64,000 nt of DNA from positions 124,001 to 188,000 of the forward strand of contig NZ_FZOF01000005.1 of the NCBI RefSeq assembly GCF_900188405.1. The letters run 5' to 3'. The DNA comes from Actinacidiphila glaucinigra. Its GTDB lineage: Bacteria > Actinomycetota > Actinomycetes > Streptomycetales > Streptomycetaceae. Shown here piece by piece: positions 26,569 to 35,151 of this stretch. The number at the start of each line of letters is the position of its first letter. Position 1 is the first letter of the stretch. The notes under the pieces are model-generated. The model did no database searches. It was not told the DNA's origin and saw nothing but the letters and a program-made list of their open reading frames with translations. Position numbers and translations under genes: made by a program.

Positions 26569-27360
26569 TCAGCCGACGCGGCGGGCGGTGACGGCGTTGG
26601 CCTCGAAGTCGTAGACGTACCGGTTGATCCGCAGGCCGTCGACCGCCCCGACCCAGATGTGGTCGCGGCCCTTGCCGACGGCGATGGTGTAGATGGTCGC
26701 GGGCGAACCGCCGTCGCTGTCGATGGAGTTCTTCAACGTCGTGAAGTTGCACGGGCTGGCCTGGGTGCACAGGGGCGCGAGTTCGCCGCCCGACAGGAAC
26801 CACTCGCCGTTCGAGACGGTGGCGTCGAGGTAGCCGCTCCACTGGTTGGTCGGCGCGACGGCGGGCGGGACCCACACCAGCGTGGAGTAGGTGTCGCCCG
26901 GACGCGAGGCCAGGTTCGGGTTGATCTCGATCCTGATGCCGGGCAGGTTGCGGGTGCCGCCGTAGCTCACGTTCTCCGCCGTCTGGAAGACGTGGAACCC
27001 CAGCTTCGTCAGGTCCCGCACGCGGTCGTTGTAGAAGTCGACCTCGTTGCCGAAGTCGACCTTCTCGCTGGGGGGAGTCAGTGAGGTGGAGTCGTCCGAC
27101 ACCGCGAGTCCCAGGCTGCCCCTGCCGTACGGCGGCCTGGCCGCGGACCCCGTCACGCCGTACGAGCCGTAGGGGCCGTCCCTGAGGTCGGCGACGGGGG
27201 AACCGATGGTGTTGCGGGCGATGACGCCCCAGTGGTCCGAGCGTATGGAGCTTCCGTCCGCGACGGCGGACATCGATCCCGTGAGCGTCGAGGTGACGAT
27301 CGTGGCCAGCGCGACGGCCACGAGCGTCCTTCCCCGACTCAAGCCAAGACGAGCCTTCAC
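26569..27360 (-). CDS. Secreted protein of unknown function
   Basis: 263 residues from GTG at 27360, chosen because GGAAGGA lies upstream and a signal peptide follows at once (charged start, LVAVALATIVTSTL core, likely cleavage near AVADG). The mature part is rich in Gly, Asn, Asp and aromatic residues, with segments such as YGRGSLGLAVSD, VDFGNEVDFYNDRVRDLTKL, GIRIEINPNL and GRDHIWVGAVDGLRINRYVY, suggesting a beta-sandwich, perhaps LamG- or lectin-like. Two Cys (CTQASPC) may form a disulfide. I do not recognise the family. It stands alone between a terminator and a long upstream region. Confidence 0.8.
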   Translation of the reverse strand: MKARLGLSRGRTLVAVALATIVTSTLTGSMSAVADGSSIRSDHWGVIARNTIGSPVADLRDGPYGSYGVTGSAARPPYGRGSLGLAVSDDSTSLTPPSEKVDFGNEVDFYNDRVRDLTKLGFHVFQTAENVSYGGTRNLPGIRIEINPNLASRPGDTYSTLVWVPPAVAPTNQWSGYLDATVSNGEWFLSGGELAPLCTQASPCNFTTLKNSIDSDGGSPATIYTIAVGKGRDHIWVGAVDGLRINRYVYDFEANAVTARRVG

Positions 27361-27749
27361 AGCCCATTCCTTCCGGGTAGCCGAAGGGTCCGATCCGCCG
27401 CCTGCGCCGAGGCGTTGAGCGGCACACGGCAGCACGGCAGCACGGCACGACACGACGGCGGCCGGGTCGTGGCCCTTCGCGTTTCAGCAGAACCTGGTGA
27501 GTGGTCGTGGATCGTGCGGGGATGCGTTCGACGAGCCTCCGCTACGGCAGGAGCCGTACCCGGGGGAGTCGACCTCGACGTCCTGGGCGAGGAGGACGGT
27601 GATGCGACGGCGGAAGCCGTCCCGGAGTCCCCTGGTCCCAGTCGAACCCGCATTGCACAAGACGACCGTTACATGCGGTGACTTGGGCCGCATCCTGGGT
27701 GGGCCGTTCGTAGCGGAGAGTACGCACCCGATAATCCACTAGGCGCTTG
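27361..27749. other. Gap between the secreted protein gene and a TetR gene
   Basis: About 390 bases. Overlapping frames on both strands have no ribosome binding site and no recognisable domain. It must hold the promoter of the secreted-protein gene. A decayed gene cannot be excluded in 27480-27740, where base composition is more even than around it. Confidence 0.45.
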
Positions 27750-27764
27750 CCTAACGCATTTAGG
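27750..27764. promoter_or_regulatory. Probable operator of the 27803 TetR gene
   Basis: CCTAACGCATTTAGG is a palindrome with five-base arms and a five-base spacer, 38 bases before the GTG start, in an AT-rich promoter-like patch (GCATAATCTC follows). Its location suggests autoregulation. Confidence 0.55.
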
Positions 27765-27802
27765 TATGCGCATAATCTCTTACGGATGAAGGGAGGCCCG
27801 CC

Positions 27803-28372
27803 GTGCCACGCGTAGGACTCACCGCGGAACGCCTGACCCGGGCGGGCGCGGAACTCGCCGACGAGGTCGGCTTCGCCCAGGTGACCGTCTCGGCGCTCGC
27901 CGAGCGTTTCGGCGTCAAGGTCGCCAGCCTGTACTCGCACGTCAGGAACTCGCAGGACCTCAAGACCCGGATCGCCCTGCTGGCCCTGGAGGAACTCGCC
28001 GACCGTGCCGCCGAGGCGCTGGCCGGCCGCGCGGGCAAGGACGCCCTGGTCGCCTTCGCGAACGTGTACCGCACGTACGCCCGGGAGCACCCCGGCCGCT
28101 ACGCGGCGGCCCAGCTGAGGCTCGACCCGGAGACGGCGGCCGCCGGCGCGGGGGTCCGGCACGCCCAGATGACGCGGGCCATCCTGCGGGGATACGACAT
28201 CCCGGAGCCGGACCAGACGCACGCCGTCCGCCTCCTGGGCAGCGTCTTCCACGGCTACGTCAGCCTCGAACTGGCGGGGGGCTTCGACCACACCCCCGTC
28301 ACGGCGGAGGCGTCGTGGACGTGGGCGCTGGACTCGCTCGACGCCCTGCTGCGCGAGCGGTCCGCGTCCTGA
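27803..28372 (+). CDS. TetR-family regulator (WHG-type C-terminal domain)
   Basis: 189 residues, GTG start behind GGGAGG. The N-terminal HTH is FAQVTVSALAERFGVKVASL with YSHVRNSQDL; the C-terminal half (LLGSVFHGYVSLELAGGFDH) matches the WHG-type TetR ligand domain. The esterase gene starts 77 bases downstream in the same direction, so the two probably form an operon with autoregulation through the palindrome at 27750. Confidence 0.92.
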   Translation: MPRVGLTAERLTRAGAELADEVGFAQVTVSALAERFGVKVASLYSHVRNSQDLKTRIALLALEELADRAAEALAGRAGKDALVAFANVYRTYAREHPGRYAAAQLRLDPETAAAGAGVRHAQMTRAILRGYDIPEPDQTHAVRLLGSVFHGYVSLELAGGFDHTPVTAEASWTWALDSLDALLRERSAS

Positions 28373-28449
28373 GGGCGCGCGCCCCGGCACCACCCCACCC
28401 GACGTACGGGCCCCCGGCCCGCGAACCGCCCACGAACAGGCACCGGACC

Positions 28450-29628
28450 ATGCACACGAACGAGAACCTGATCACCACACCCGTCACCGAGGAATTGCTG
28501 CGCGGCGCCCTCGACGTGGAGCGCACCCGCCGCGGGCTGCTCCCCCACCGCCTGCCCGCCGCGGCACGCCGGCAGATCCCCGACGAGCAACTGGCCACCG
28601 CCGAGGCGCAGCCGTCCGGCGTGCGTCTGGTCTTCCGCACCCGGGCCACCACCGTCGAACTCGACACGCTGCCCACCAAGCGGGTCTACCGGGGCTTCCC
28701 TCCCCCGGCGGACGGCGTGTACGAACTGCTGGCCGACGGCCGTCTCGCCGCCCGGGCCACCGTGGCCGGCGGCAACGTCCGGGAGATCACCGACATGGTC
28801 ACCCAGGCCTCCGAACTGCACGAGGGTCCTGCCGGCACCGCCCGGTTCTGCGAACTGCCCCCGGGGGACAAGGAGGTCGAGATCTGGCTCCCCCACAACG
28901 AGATCACCGAAGTGATCACCCTGCGCACCGACGCCCCAGTCGAGCCGCCGGCGCCGCGGGACCGCAAAGTCTGGCTGCACCACGGCAGTTCCATCAGCCA
29001 CGGCTCCAACGCCGCGCATCCGAGCGAGATCTGGCCCGCCCTGGCCGCGGCGGCGGGCGGTGTGGAACTGGTCAACATGGGCTTCAGCGGCAGCGCGCTG
29101 CTGGACCCGTTCACCGCCCGCGCGATGCGCGACACCCCGGCCGACCTCATCAGCCTCAAGATCGGCATCAACATCGTCAACACCGACGCGATGCGCCTGC
29201 GCGCCTTCACCCCGGCGGTCCACGGCTTCCTCGACATCGTGCGCGAGGGGCATCCCACGGCGCCGCTGCTGGTGGTCTCCCCCGTCCTCTGCCCCGTCCA
29301 GGAGGACACCCCGGGCCCTCTGGCGCCGGACTTCGACGGCGGCACCCTGCGGTTCAGGGCCACGGGCGACCCGGCGGAACGCGCCGCGGGCCGGCTGACC
29401 CTCAACGTCATCCGCGACGAACTGGCCCGGATCGTCGCCCGGCGGGCGGCCGACGACCCGAACCTGCACTACCTGGACGGCCGCAAGCTCTACGGCGCGG
29501 CCGACTACGCGGAACTGCCGCTGCCGGACGAGGTCCACCCCGACCCCGCGGGTCACCGGCGCATCGGCGGGAACTTCGCCCGGCTGGTGTTCGCCGGCAC
29601 CGGTCCCTTCGCCACGGCCGCCCGCTGA
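28450..29628 (+). CDS. SGNH/GDSL-type esterase with N-terminal beta domain
   Basis: 392 residues without a signal peptide. Residues 1-165 form a probable beta-sandwich; from about residue 172 there is an SGNH hydrolase fold: block I GSSISHGS (probable nucleophile Ser181), MGFSGSALLDPF, LKIGINIVN, and the catalytic DEVHPD with Asp360 and His363. Such two-domain enzymes are cytoplasmic esterases or deacetylases acting on small acylated sugars or aromatic esters; the substrate is unknown. The ATG at 28450 removes a Pro/Arg-rich leader present in the longer frame. It follows the TetR gene and is probably controlled by it. Confidence 0.9.
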   Translation: MHTNENLITTPVTEELLRGALDVERTRRGLLPHRLPAAARRQIPDEQLATAEAQPSGVRLVFRTRATTVELDTLPTKRVYRGFPPPADGVYELLADGRLAARATVAGGNVREITDMVTQASELHEGPAGTARFCELPPGDKEVEIWLPHNEITEVITLRTDAPVEPPAPRDRKVWLHHGSSISHGSNAAHPSEIWPALAAAAGGVELVNMGFSGSALLDPFTARAMRDTPADLISLKIGINIVNTDAMRLRAFTPAVHGFLDIVREGHPTAPLLVVSPVLCPVQEDTPGPLAPDFDGGTLRFRATGDPAERAAGRLTLNVIRDELARIVARRAADDPNLHYLDGRKLYGAADYAELPLPDEVHPDPAGHRRIGGNFARLVFAGTGPFATAAR

Positions 29629-29823
29629 CCGGCATCCCGCGGGGCGGCGCGGCACGAAGGTCATCGACGTGCCGCATCGCGGTATGCAGTCCATCGATTT
29701 GCCTCACCTGATGCCCGGATCCACCATGGCAGCGCTACCCCAGGTCCGCCCCGCGAGAGTCCGCCAGGCTGCACGGCCTGTCGCGCGGAACACGGCGATC
29801 ACCGGAGAGGTGGAGAAGTGAGC

Positions 29824-30255
29824 ATGGACGCCGTATGGGTCCGTGGCGTGAACGGCCTTCAGATGCACCACGTCACCGACCTCCAGGACGCCGGCAGGTT
29901 CCTGGGCAACGCAGCGATGGCCCTGCGGGCCGCCCACGTACGCACCGGCGCCGAGCGCTTCGAGGGCCTGGCCGCCGAGCTCAAGGCCCTGGTGACCCGG
30001 GTACGGAAGCTGGAGGACGAGGCCCGCTCCGCGATGCACGAACTGCACGCGACCGACCCGGAGCGCTTCGCCCGCTGCCGCGAGGGCCACGAGCCCTGGC
30101 CCGGCGAGATCGAGGCCGGGTTCATCCCCCGCCACACCTGCCGCGACGAGTGCCTCTACCACGACCGCGGTGTACTCGAGGCGATCACCCAGTGCACCTG
30201 CGGCCGCCCGCCCTGCCAGGCCTGCCAGATCGGCGGACCGCTCCCCGGCGACTGA
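29824..30255 (+). CDS. Small Cys/His-rich protein of unknown function
   Basis: 143 residues. The ATG at 29824 has GGTGGAG upstream at good spacing; a GTG at 29818 is too close to it. Residues 1-85 are helical and charged with heptad-like leucines (ERFEGLAAELKALVTRVRKL), a possible short coiled coil. The C-terminal 60 residues contain seven Cys and several His (FARCREGHE, HTCRDECLYHD, ITQCTCGRPPCQACQIGG), a pattern that suggests a bound metal or iron-sulfur centre. I do not recognise a named family. A P450 gene starts 57 bases downstream on the same strand, so a link to that enzyme is possible. Confidence 0.75.
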   Translation: MDAVWVRGVNGLQMHHVTDLQDAGRFLGNAAMALRAAHVRTGAERFEGLAAELKALVTRVRKLEDEARSAMHELHATDPERFARCREGHEPWPGEIEAGFIPRHTCRDECLYHDRGVLEAITQCTCGRPPCQACQIGGPLPGD

Positions 30256-30311
30256 TCCCCTCCCGGCGGCCGCCGCACGGCGACGGCGCGAAGCCGAAGG
30301 AAGGACTCCTC

Positions 30312-31514
30312 ATGCACAAGCCCTCGGAGCCGATCCGGCTCGATCCGACCGGCCACCGGCTCCACGAAGACACCGCACGCCTGCTGGCGGCGGGCCCGGC
30401 CACCCGCGTCGAACTGCCCGGAGGCATCACCGCCTGGTCGGTCACCCGCTACGAGGTGCTGCGGCGCCTCACCGCCGACCACCGGGTGTCCCGCGACGCC
30501 CGGCAGCACTGGCCCGGACTCGGCGAAGTGCCCCCGGACTGGCCGCTGTCGCCCTTCCTCGCCTCACCGACGGTGCTCAACGCCTACGGCTCCGACCACC
30601 GCCGCCTGCGCGCCGTCATGGAGCGCGCGTTCGCCCCCGGACGGACGGCCGCCCTGGGGGCGAGCCTGCGGAACAGGACGGAGACCTATCTGGACGCGCT
30701 CGGTACGCCCGGCTCCGGGCGGGTCGTCGACGTCCGCGCCCGGTACGCCCGCGTCGTCGCCTGCGAGACGCTGTGCGACCTGTTCGGTGTACCGGAGGAC
30801 CGCTGGGAACAGGCCGTGCGGGCGATGCGCGCCCTGCTGGAGCCGCCCTCCGATCCCGGCGCCGCGGCCGCCGCCACGGAGGCGTCCATGGCCTTCTGGG
30901 CCGCGCTCCTCGCGGAGAAGGCGGGCGCGCCCGGCGACGACTTGGCGACGATCCTGGTCCGGGCCCCGGACATGACCGACGAGGAGCGGCTCCTGGCCTT
31001 GGTCGTCACCGTCGCCGGGGGCGTCCCCTCGGCCACCGACCTGATCACCAACGCCGTCATCGGCCTGCTGCGCCACCCGGAGCAGTTGGAGGACGTCCTC
31101 GCCGGCGCCGTGCCGTGGCCGGCGGTCGTCGAGGAGACCCTGCGCGCGGACTCGCCGGTCCAGCACATGCCGCTGCGGTACGCCGTGGAGGACATCGACC
31201 TCGGCGAGGGCGTGGTGATCCGCCGCGGCGAGGCGATCGTCCTGGGCTTCGGGGCCGGCGGCCGCGACCCGCGCCGGCACCCGGACGGCGCGGACGCCTA
31301 CGACGTCCACCGGCGCGACAAGGACCACGTCGCCTTCGGCCACGGCGTGCACCGCTGCATCGGCGAACCCCTCGGACGGCTGGAGGCGGCAGCCGCCCTC
31401 CCCGCCCTGTTCGAGCGCTTCCCCGGCCTGCGGCCGGCGGCGCCGCTGGAGGAGCTGGAACCGCTGCCGACCTTCGTCTTCAACGGGAGGACGGAGCTGC
31501 CGGTCCGCCTCTGA
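30312..31514 (+). CDS. Cytochrome P450 with atypical I-helix
   Basis: 400 residues, soluble bacterial P450. Haem loop FGHGVHRCIGEP (Cys349), ExxR in EETLRADSPV, and the ARYARVVACETLCDLFGVPE region typical of Streptomyces P450s. The oxygen-activation motif of the I-helix, normally A-G-x-[DE]-T, reads AGGVPSATD (from residue 235), so the acid/alcohol pair is not in its usual place and one residue seems inserted. This may mean an unusual reaction or substrate-assisted catalysis. It sits between a Cys/His-rich protein and a SnoaL-like protein; no ferredoxin or reductase gene adjoins. GAAGGA precedes the ATG. Confidence 0.93.
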   Translation: MHKPSEPIRLDPTGHRLHEDTARLLAAGPATRVELPGGITAWSVTRYEVLRRLTADHRVSRDARQHWPGLGEVPPDWPLSPFLASPTVLNAYGSDHRRLRAVMERAFAPGRTAALGASLRNRTETYLDALGTPGSGRVVDVRARYARVVACETLCDLFGVPEDRWEQAVRAMRALLEPPSDPGAAAAATEASMAFWAALLAEKAGAPGDDLATILVRAPDMTDEERLLALVVTVAGGVPSATDLITNAVIGLLRHPEQLEDVLAGAVPWPAVVEETLRADSPVQHMPLRYAVEDIDLGEGVVIRRGEAIVLGFGAGGRDPRRHPDGADAYDVHRRDKDHVAFGHGVHRCIGEPLGRLEAAAALPALFERFPGLRPAAPLEELEPLPTFVFNGRTELPVRL

Positions 31515-31517
31515 ACC

Positions 31518-31853
31518 GTGTCGTCACTCTGGCAGGAGGTCTGGAACGCCCACGACCCCCCAAAGATCGGCGACTTCGTCACCGAGGACTTCGTCCTCCT
31601 GGGCCAGGTCCAGGACCTGCGGCTGGAGGTCGTCGGGTCCTTCCAGAACGAGGACGGGAGCCGCGTGGCGTCGCGGTGGGTCGCGCACGGGAGGAGCAAC
31701 GGTCTGCTGGGCACCGAGCCCGACGGGCGTCCGGTCTGCTTCTCCGGTACGGCCGTCTGGGCGGTGCGCGAGGACGGCGGGCTGCGGCACGCCTGGGTGG
31801 AACGCTCCGCCTGGGAGCTCACCCGGCAGTTGACGGGCACCGCGGGACGCTGA
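31518..31853 (+). CDS. SnoaL-like protein with probable internal deletion
   Basis: 111 residues, GTG start three bases after the P450 stop. The segments WQEVWNAHDPPKIGDFVTED, QDLRLEVVGSFQNEDGSRVA, SRWVAHGRSNGLLGTEPDGR and FSGTAVWAVREDG are characteristic of SnoaL-like NTF2-fold proteins, but the stretch of about 20 residues that normally joins the first helices to the QDLRLEVV strand is missing, leaving 111 rather than about 130 residues. The frame is intact. The fold's catalytic pocket would be damaged unless tolerated. Its position suggests an operon with the P450. Confidence 0.75.
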   Translation: MSSLWQEVWNAHDPPKIGDFVTEDFVLLGQVQDLRLEVVGSFQNEDGSRVASRWVAHGRSNGLLGTEPDGRPVCFSGTAVWAVREDGGLRHAWVERSAWELTRQLTGTAGR

Positions 31854-31910
31854 ACCGATCACCCGGCACGCGGGCGCCCGGCCTCGACGGGCGATCGCGG
31901 CCGGCCGCCG

Positions 31911-32474
31911 TCAGGAGTCGAGAGTCCTCAGGGTCTCCTGAACCAGGGGCAGCAGTTCCTCCAGATCCACCGCCGCGAGCTCGTCGAGCGTTCCCGCGCC
32001 GCGGGCCAGCAGCACCCCGAGGAAAGCGGCGGTCGCCACTTCGGCCCGCAGTTGCGGACGGTCCAGTCCCTTGCCGGCGAACCGCTCGCGCAGCGGGTCG
32101 ACCAGGCGGAGGTAGAGCTGGGCGTGGGCAGCCTCCTGCACCGCGGGGTCGTCGTGGGCCTGGACGGCCGACCAGAAGACGGGGCCCGCGCTGCGCCGGT
32201 TCCTGCGTTCGAAGAGCGAACGGAGACGGTCGGCTCCGAGCAGGTCGGGCGGGGGCGTGTCACCCATCTCGGCGCGCACCACGGCGATGTACAGGGCGCT
32301 CTTGTTGCCGAAGTACCGGGCGATCAGCGCGGGGTCGACGCCCGCGCGCTCCCCGATGTCGCGGATGGTGGTGCGGTCGAAGCCGCGTTCGCTGAAGAGT
32401 TCGCCCGCCGCCTGGAGCAGCAGTTCGCGGCTGCGCGCTGAGTCCCGCCTGCGTGACGGCGTGCCGTCGGTCAC
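31911..32474 (-). CDS. TetR-family repressor of the adjacent efflux pump
   Basis: 187 residues from GTG at 32474. HTH: RTTIRDIGERAGVDPALIAR with YFGNKSALY; the C-terminal part is TetR type with an LVQETLRTLD end. The GTG overlaps the MFS stop codon (GTGA, four bases), so the two are coupled and the repressor is made from the pump transcript. The probable operator is the GATGTCATCAA repeat at 33963-33986. Confidence 0.92.
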   Translation of the reverse strand: MTDGTPSRRRDSARSRELLLQAAGELFSERGFDRTTIRDIGERAGVDPALIARYFGNKSALYIAVVRAEMGDTPPPDLLGADRLRSLFERRNRRSAGPVFWSAVQAHDDPAVQEAAHAQLYLRLVDPLRERFAGKGLDRPQLRAEVATAAFLGVLLARGAGTLDELAAVDLEELLPLVQETLRTLDS

Positions 32475-33952
32475 CGCATCACCTCCTGCGCCACGTCCTC
32501 GTCCGGCGTCCGGGGCCCGGCGGCCGCCCCCGGCAGGGGAGTTGCGACCGCGCCACGCCGGCGTCGCGGCGGCAGGACCGCGGTCACGACGATCATGGCC
32601 AACCATACCGCGCAGGCCAGCAGGGCGGCCGTTCGGTAACCGTCGCCCGTGGGCAGCGCGTGGCCGGTGGCGGTGTGGGCCTGCAGGACGGTGGCGCTCA
32701 GCACGCTCCCGGTGGAGTAGCCGACGTAGCGCAGCACCTGGTTGAAGCTCATCGCGCTGCCCGTCTCGTGCGCGGGTACGGAGCCCACGATCAGCCCGGG
32801 CAGCAGGGCGAACATCCAGCCGATGCCGAAGCCGGCCACCGTCATGACGGCGAAGAGCTCCCACAGCTGTCCGCGCGCCAGGGCGAAGGCCAGCACGGCG
32901 GCCAGGGAGACCGCGCACCCGACCGGCAGCACCAGGGCGGTGCCGGCCCGCCGGACCAGCAGCGGCACGATCCGGCCGGCGGCGGTGCTGGCGAGGGAGT
33001 ACGGCAGCAGCACCAGCCCGGTCACGGCCACGGAGGCCCCGAACCCGTAGCCGGCCGCGCGCGGCGTCTGTGCGAACCGGGTGGCCAACGACACCAGAAG
33101 GTACATCCCGACACCGGCCACCAGCGCCGTCACATGGGCGGTCAGCACGGTGCGGTCCCTGATCAGCCGCAGGTCGACCAGCGGCTGCGCGGTCCGGGAC
33201 TCGTGTACGACCCAGGCACCGAGCAGCAGCGCCGAGATGCCGGCCAGGGTGAGCAGCCGCCACGAGGACCAGCCCCAGAGTTCGGCCTCGCCGAGCGCGA
33301 GCAGCAGGCCGGCGAGGGCGCCGCCGAGCAGCAGCGCACCGGCGACGTCCAGGCGCGGCGCGGGGCGGCTCGGGGACGGCGGCAGGACCAGGGCGGCGGC
33401 CACCAGCGCGGCGGCGCTGACCGCCGCTCCGAACCAGTAGCCGGCGTACAGCCCGAAGGACTGCGCGATCAGCCCCGTGACCGGGTAGCCGAGGCCGACC
33501 CCGGCCACGGTGGTGATCGACAGCATGGCCACCGCGGGGCGGGACCTCTCGGGCGGCAGGGCGTCCCGGGCGGTGGCGATCGCCAGCGGGACGAGTCCCA
33601 GTCCGATGCCCTGCAGCGCCCGTCCGGTCAACAGGCAGCCGATGCCCAGCGGAAGCGCCGCCAGGACGCAGCCGGTCAGCACCGCCACCAGGGCGCCGAG
33701 CATCACCGCGCGGCGGCGTGGCCCGTCGCCCAGCCGGCCCATCACCGGTGTCACCAACGCGCCGACGAGGAGTGTGACGGTCAGCGACCACTGGGCGTCG
33801 CCGAGGGACACGTGCTCCTCGGCGGCGACGGTCGGTACCAGGGGGGCGCCGAGACTGCTGACCACGGCGACCAGCAAGCCGAGCGATATCAGGACCGGGA
33901 CCAGCGCGCGCTGCCGCCCGGACCGCGGCTCTCCCGTTGCGGGGTTCTCCAC
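32471..33952 (-). CDS. MFS drug efflux transporter, DHA2 type
   Basis: About 493 residues with 13-14 hydrophobic segments. Motif A-like GRLGDGPRRRAVM and motif C-like SITTVAGVGLGYPVTGLI mark a proton-driven antiporter; the C-terminal LPGLIVGSVPAHETGSAMSF is typical of DHA2 pumps. GTG at 33952 is preferred because AAGGAG lies five bases upstream; ATG at 33970 and TTG at 33973 lie inside the operator repeat. It probably exports a hydrophobic compound and is induced when the TetR partner binds ligand. Confidence 0.9.
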   Translation of the reverse strand: MENPATGEPRSGRQRALVPVLISLGLLVAVVSSLGAPLVPTVAAEEHVSLGDAQWSLTVTLLVGALVTPVMGRLGDGPRRRAVMLGALVAVLTGCVLAALPLGIGCLLTGRALQGIGLGLVPLAIATARDALPPERSRPAVAMLSITTVAGVGLGYPVTGLIAQSFGLYAGYWFGAAVSAAALVAAALVLPPSPSRPAPRLDVAGALLLGGALAGLLLALGEAELWGWSSWRLLTLAGISALLLGAWVVHESRTAQPLVDLRLIRDRTVLTAHVTALVAGVGMYLLVSLATRFAQTPRAAGYGFGASVAVTGLVLLPYSLASTAAGRIVPLLVRRAGTALVLPVGCAVSLAAVLAFALARGQLWELFAVMTVAGFGIGWMFALLPGLIVGSVPAHETGSAMSFNQVLRYVGYSTGSVLSATVLQAHTATGHALPTGDGYRTAALLACAVWLAMIVVTAVLPPRRRRGAVATPLPGAAAGPRTPDEDVAQEVMR

Positions 33953-33962
33953 GACTCTCCTT

Positions 33963-34007
33963 GATGTCATCAAACGATGTCATCAAGTGTAGTCATCAGC
34001 CGATGAC
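33963..34007. promoter_or_regulatory. Repeat operator at the MFS-TetR promoter
   Basis: GATGTCATCAA occurs twice in tandem (33963-33973 and 33976-33986, 13 bp apart), followed by GTCATCAGCCGATGAC, a palindrome with a GTCATC arm, at 33992-34007. These overlap the expected transcription start of the pump gene and are the likely TetR binding sites. Confidence 0.6.
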
Positions 34008-34027
34008 AACTCAGCCCCGGTGCGGGC

Positions 34028-34936
34028 CTACGTGAACCTGCGTGGTCCGCGCCGGGCGGGGGTCCGCGGCGAGGGGTCCCAGCGCAGGCGGACGCCGGTG
34101 AGGCGGGCGATGGCCCGCAGGTGCCGGCCGGTGTTGCCGACGTACCAGATCCGCCGGTCCGCGTGCGGCCACGCGTAGGCCGGGACGCCGTCGTCCAGCA
34201 GGGCCGGCAGCCGCGGTTGTTCCAGTGAGGCGGCGGAGAACGCGTACAGACCGGACAGCCGCGGGGCGATCACCCCGTAGTCCAGCACGCGGGCGAGGGC
34301 GTGCTCGTCGAGGACGGTGTCCTCGACGGGCGTGGTGACCGGGTACCCGGGTGGGAAGGACCGGCCGAGGTCGAGGTACATCTGGACGGCCCGGTGCCGG
34401 GGGTCGGCCATGAGCGGGCCGAACACGGCCAGCGGACCGAGCGCGAGCCGGGGGCGCGCGAGCATCGCGTGCGTGAACAGGACGCGCAGCAGCGCGACGT
34501 TCATCATGAACCGCTCCACCTGCAGTTCCGCGGCGGCCAGTTCCTCGTGCCGCAGGTAGCCGGCGACGATGCTGGCGTTGTGCGCGCGGTACCAGCGGCC
34601 GGGTTCGGGCGTGCGGATGAAGTCCAGCCAGAACTCGACGCTGCGGGCGCCGGGCGTGCCCGCGGCTCCCGTGGCCAGCAACTGGGCCTCGGCCTTGTCG
34701 CGCAGGAGCCGTTCGTTGACGGCCCGCCACCAGGGGCTGCCCGGTGGGTCGGCGGTCTCGGGTGCCAGTACGCCGCGGGCCAGCGACCAGCGCATGAAGC
34801 TGAGTTCGGCGTGGCCGTAGTGGCGGCGGGGCCCGCCGGCGAGGCGGTAGAACTCCCGCGCCAGCGCGTAGCGCGCGGCGGGGTCGTCGCGTACGCGGGC
34901 GACCTGCTCCTCGGCGCGTGACGCGGCGTCAGCCAT
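34028..34936 (-). CDS. Conserved-looking protein of unknown function
   Basis: 302 residues, ATG start, mostly alpha-helical and soluble with many Arg, Leu and aromatic residues. Strings such as HAELSFMRWSLARGVL, SPWWRAVNERLLRDKAEAQL, VEFWLDFIRTPEPGRWYRAH and HNASIVAGYLRHEELAAAEL look like a specific folded domain, and codon use is normal for the genome, so it is a real gene. No membrane segment, signal peptide or catalytic motif is recognised. It lies downstream of the 35152 MFS gene on the same strand, with a 215-base gap, so it is probably transcribed separately. Confidence 0.8.
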   Translation of the reverse strand: MADAASRAEEQVARVRDDPAARYALAREFYRLAGGPRRHYGHAELSFMRWSLARGVLAPETADPPGSPWWRAVNERLLRDKAEAQLLATGAAGTPGARSVEFWLDFIRTPEPGRWYRAHNASIVAGYLRHEELAAAELQVERFMMNVALLRVLFTHAMLARPRLALGPLAVFGPLMADPRHRAVQMYLDLGRSFPPGYPVTTPVEDTVLDEHALARVLDYGVIAPRLSGLYAFSAASLEQPRLPALLDDGVPAYAWPHADRRIWYVGNTGRHLRAIARLTGVRLRWDPSPRTPARRGPRRFT

Positions 34937-35151
34937 GACCGCCCGTCCGGATCAGGACCGAGCAGCGACCAGCACCCTCCGCGATGGAGGGGGTTGTCGT
35001 GGGAGCACCCATGGCCGCCATCCCGTACGGCCGCGTTCCCGGCACGCGGACGCCTGATCGGATGCGGCAGGCCGGGCTGTCTCCACGATACCCGCGGCGC
35101 GTGCGCCCGGCCCGGGCGGAACGGGACACACCCGCCCCGCCCGGAGCGGGG

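Noticed and set aside
31513..31525. CCGTGTCGTCAC resembling the ends of the 21452-21719 element
   Set aside because: No second end or CTAG duplication is nearby, so this is more likely chance within the SnoaL-like start region.
34937..35151. GC-rich gap between the 34028 and 35152 genes
   Set aside because: Short frames here and imperfect hairpins do not meet gene or terminator criteria; nothing was called.
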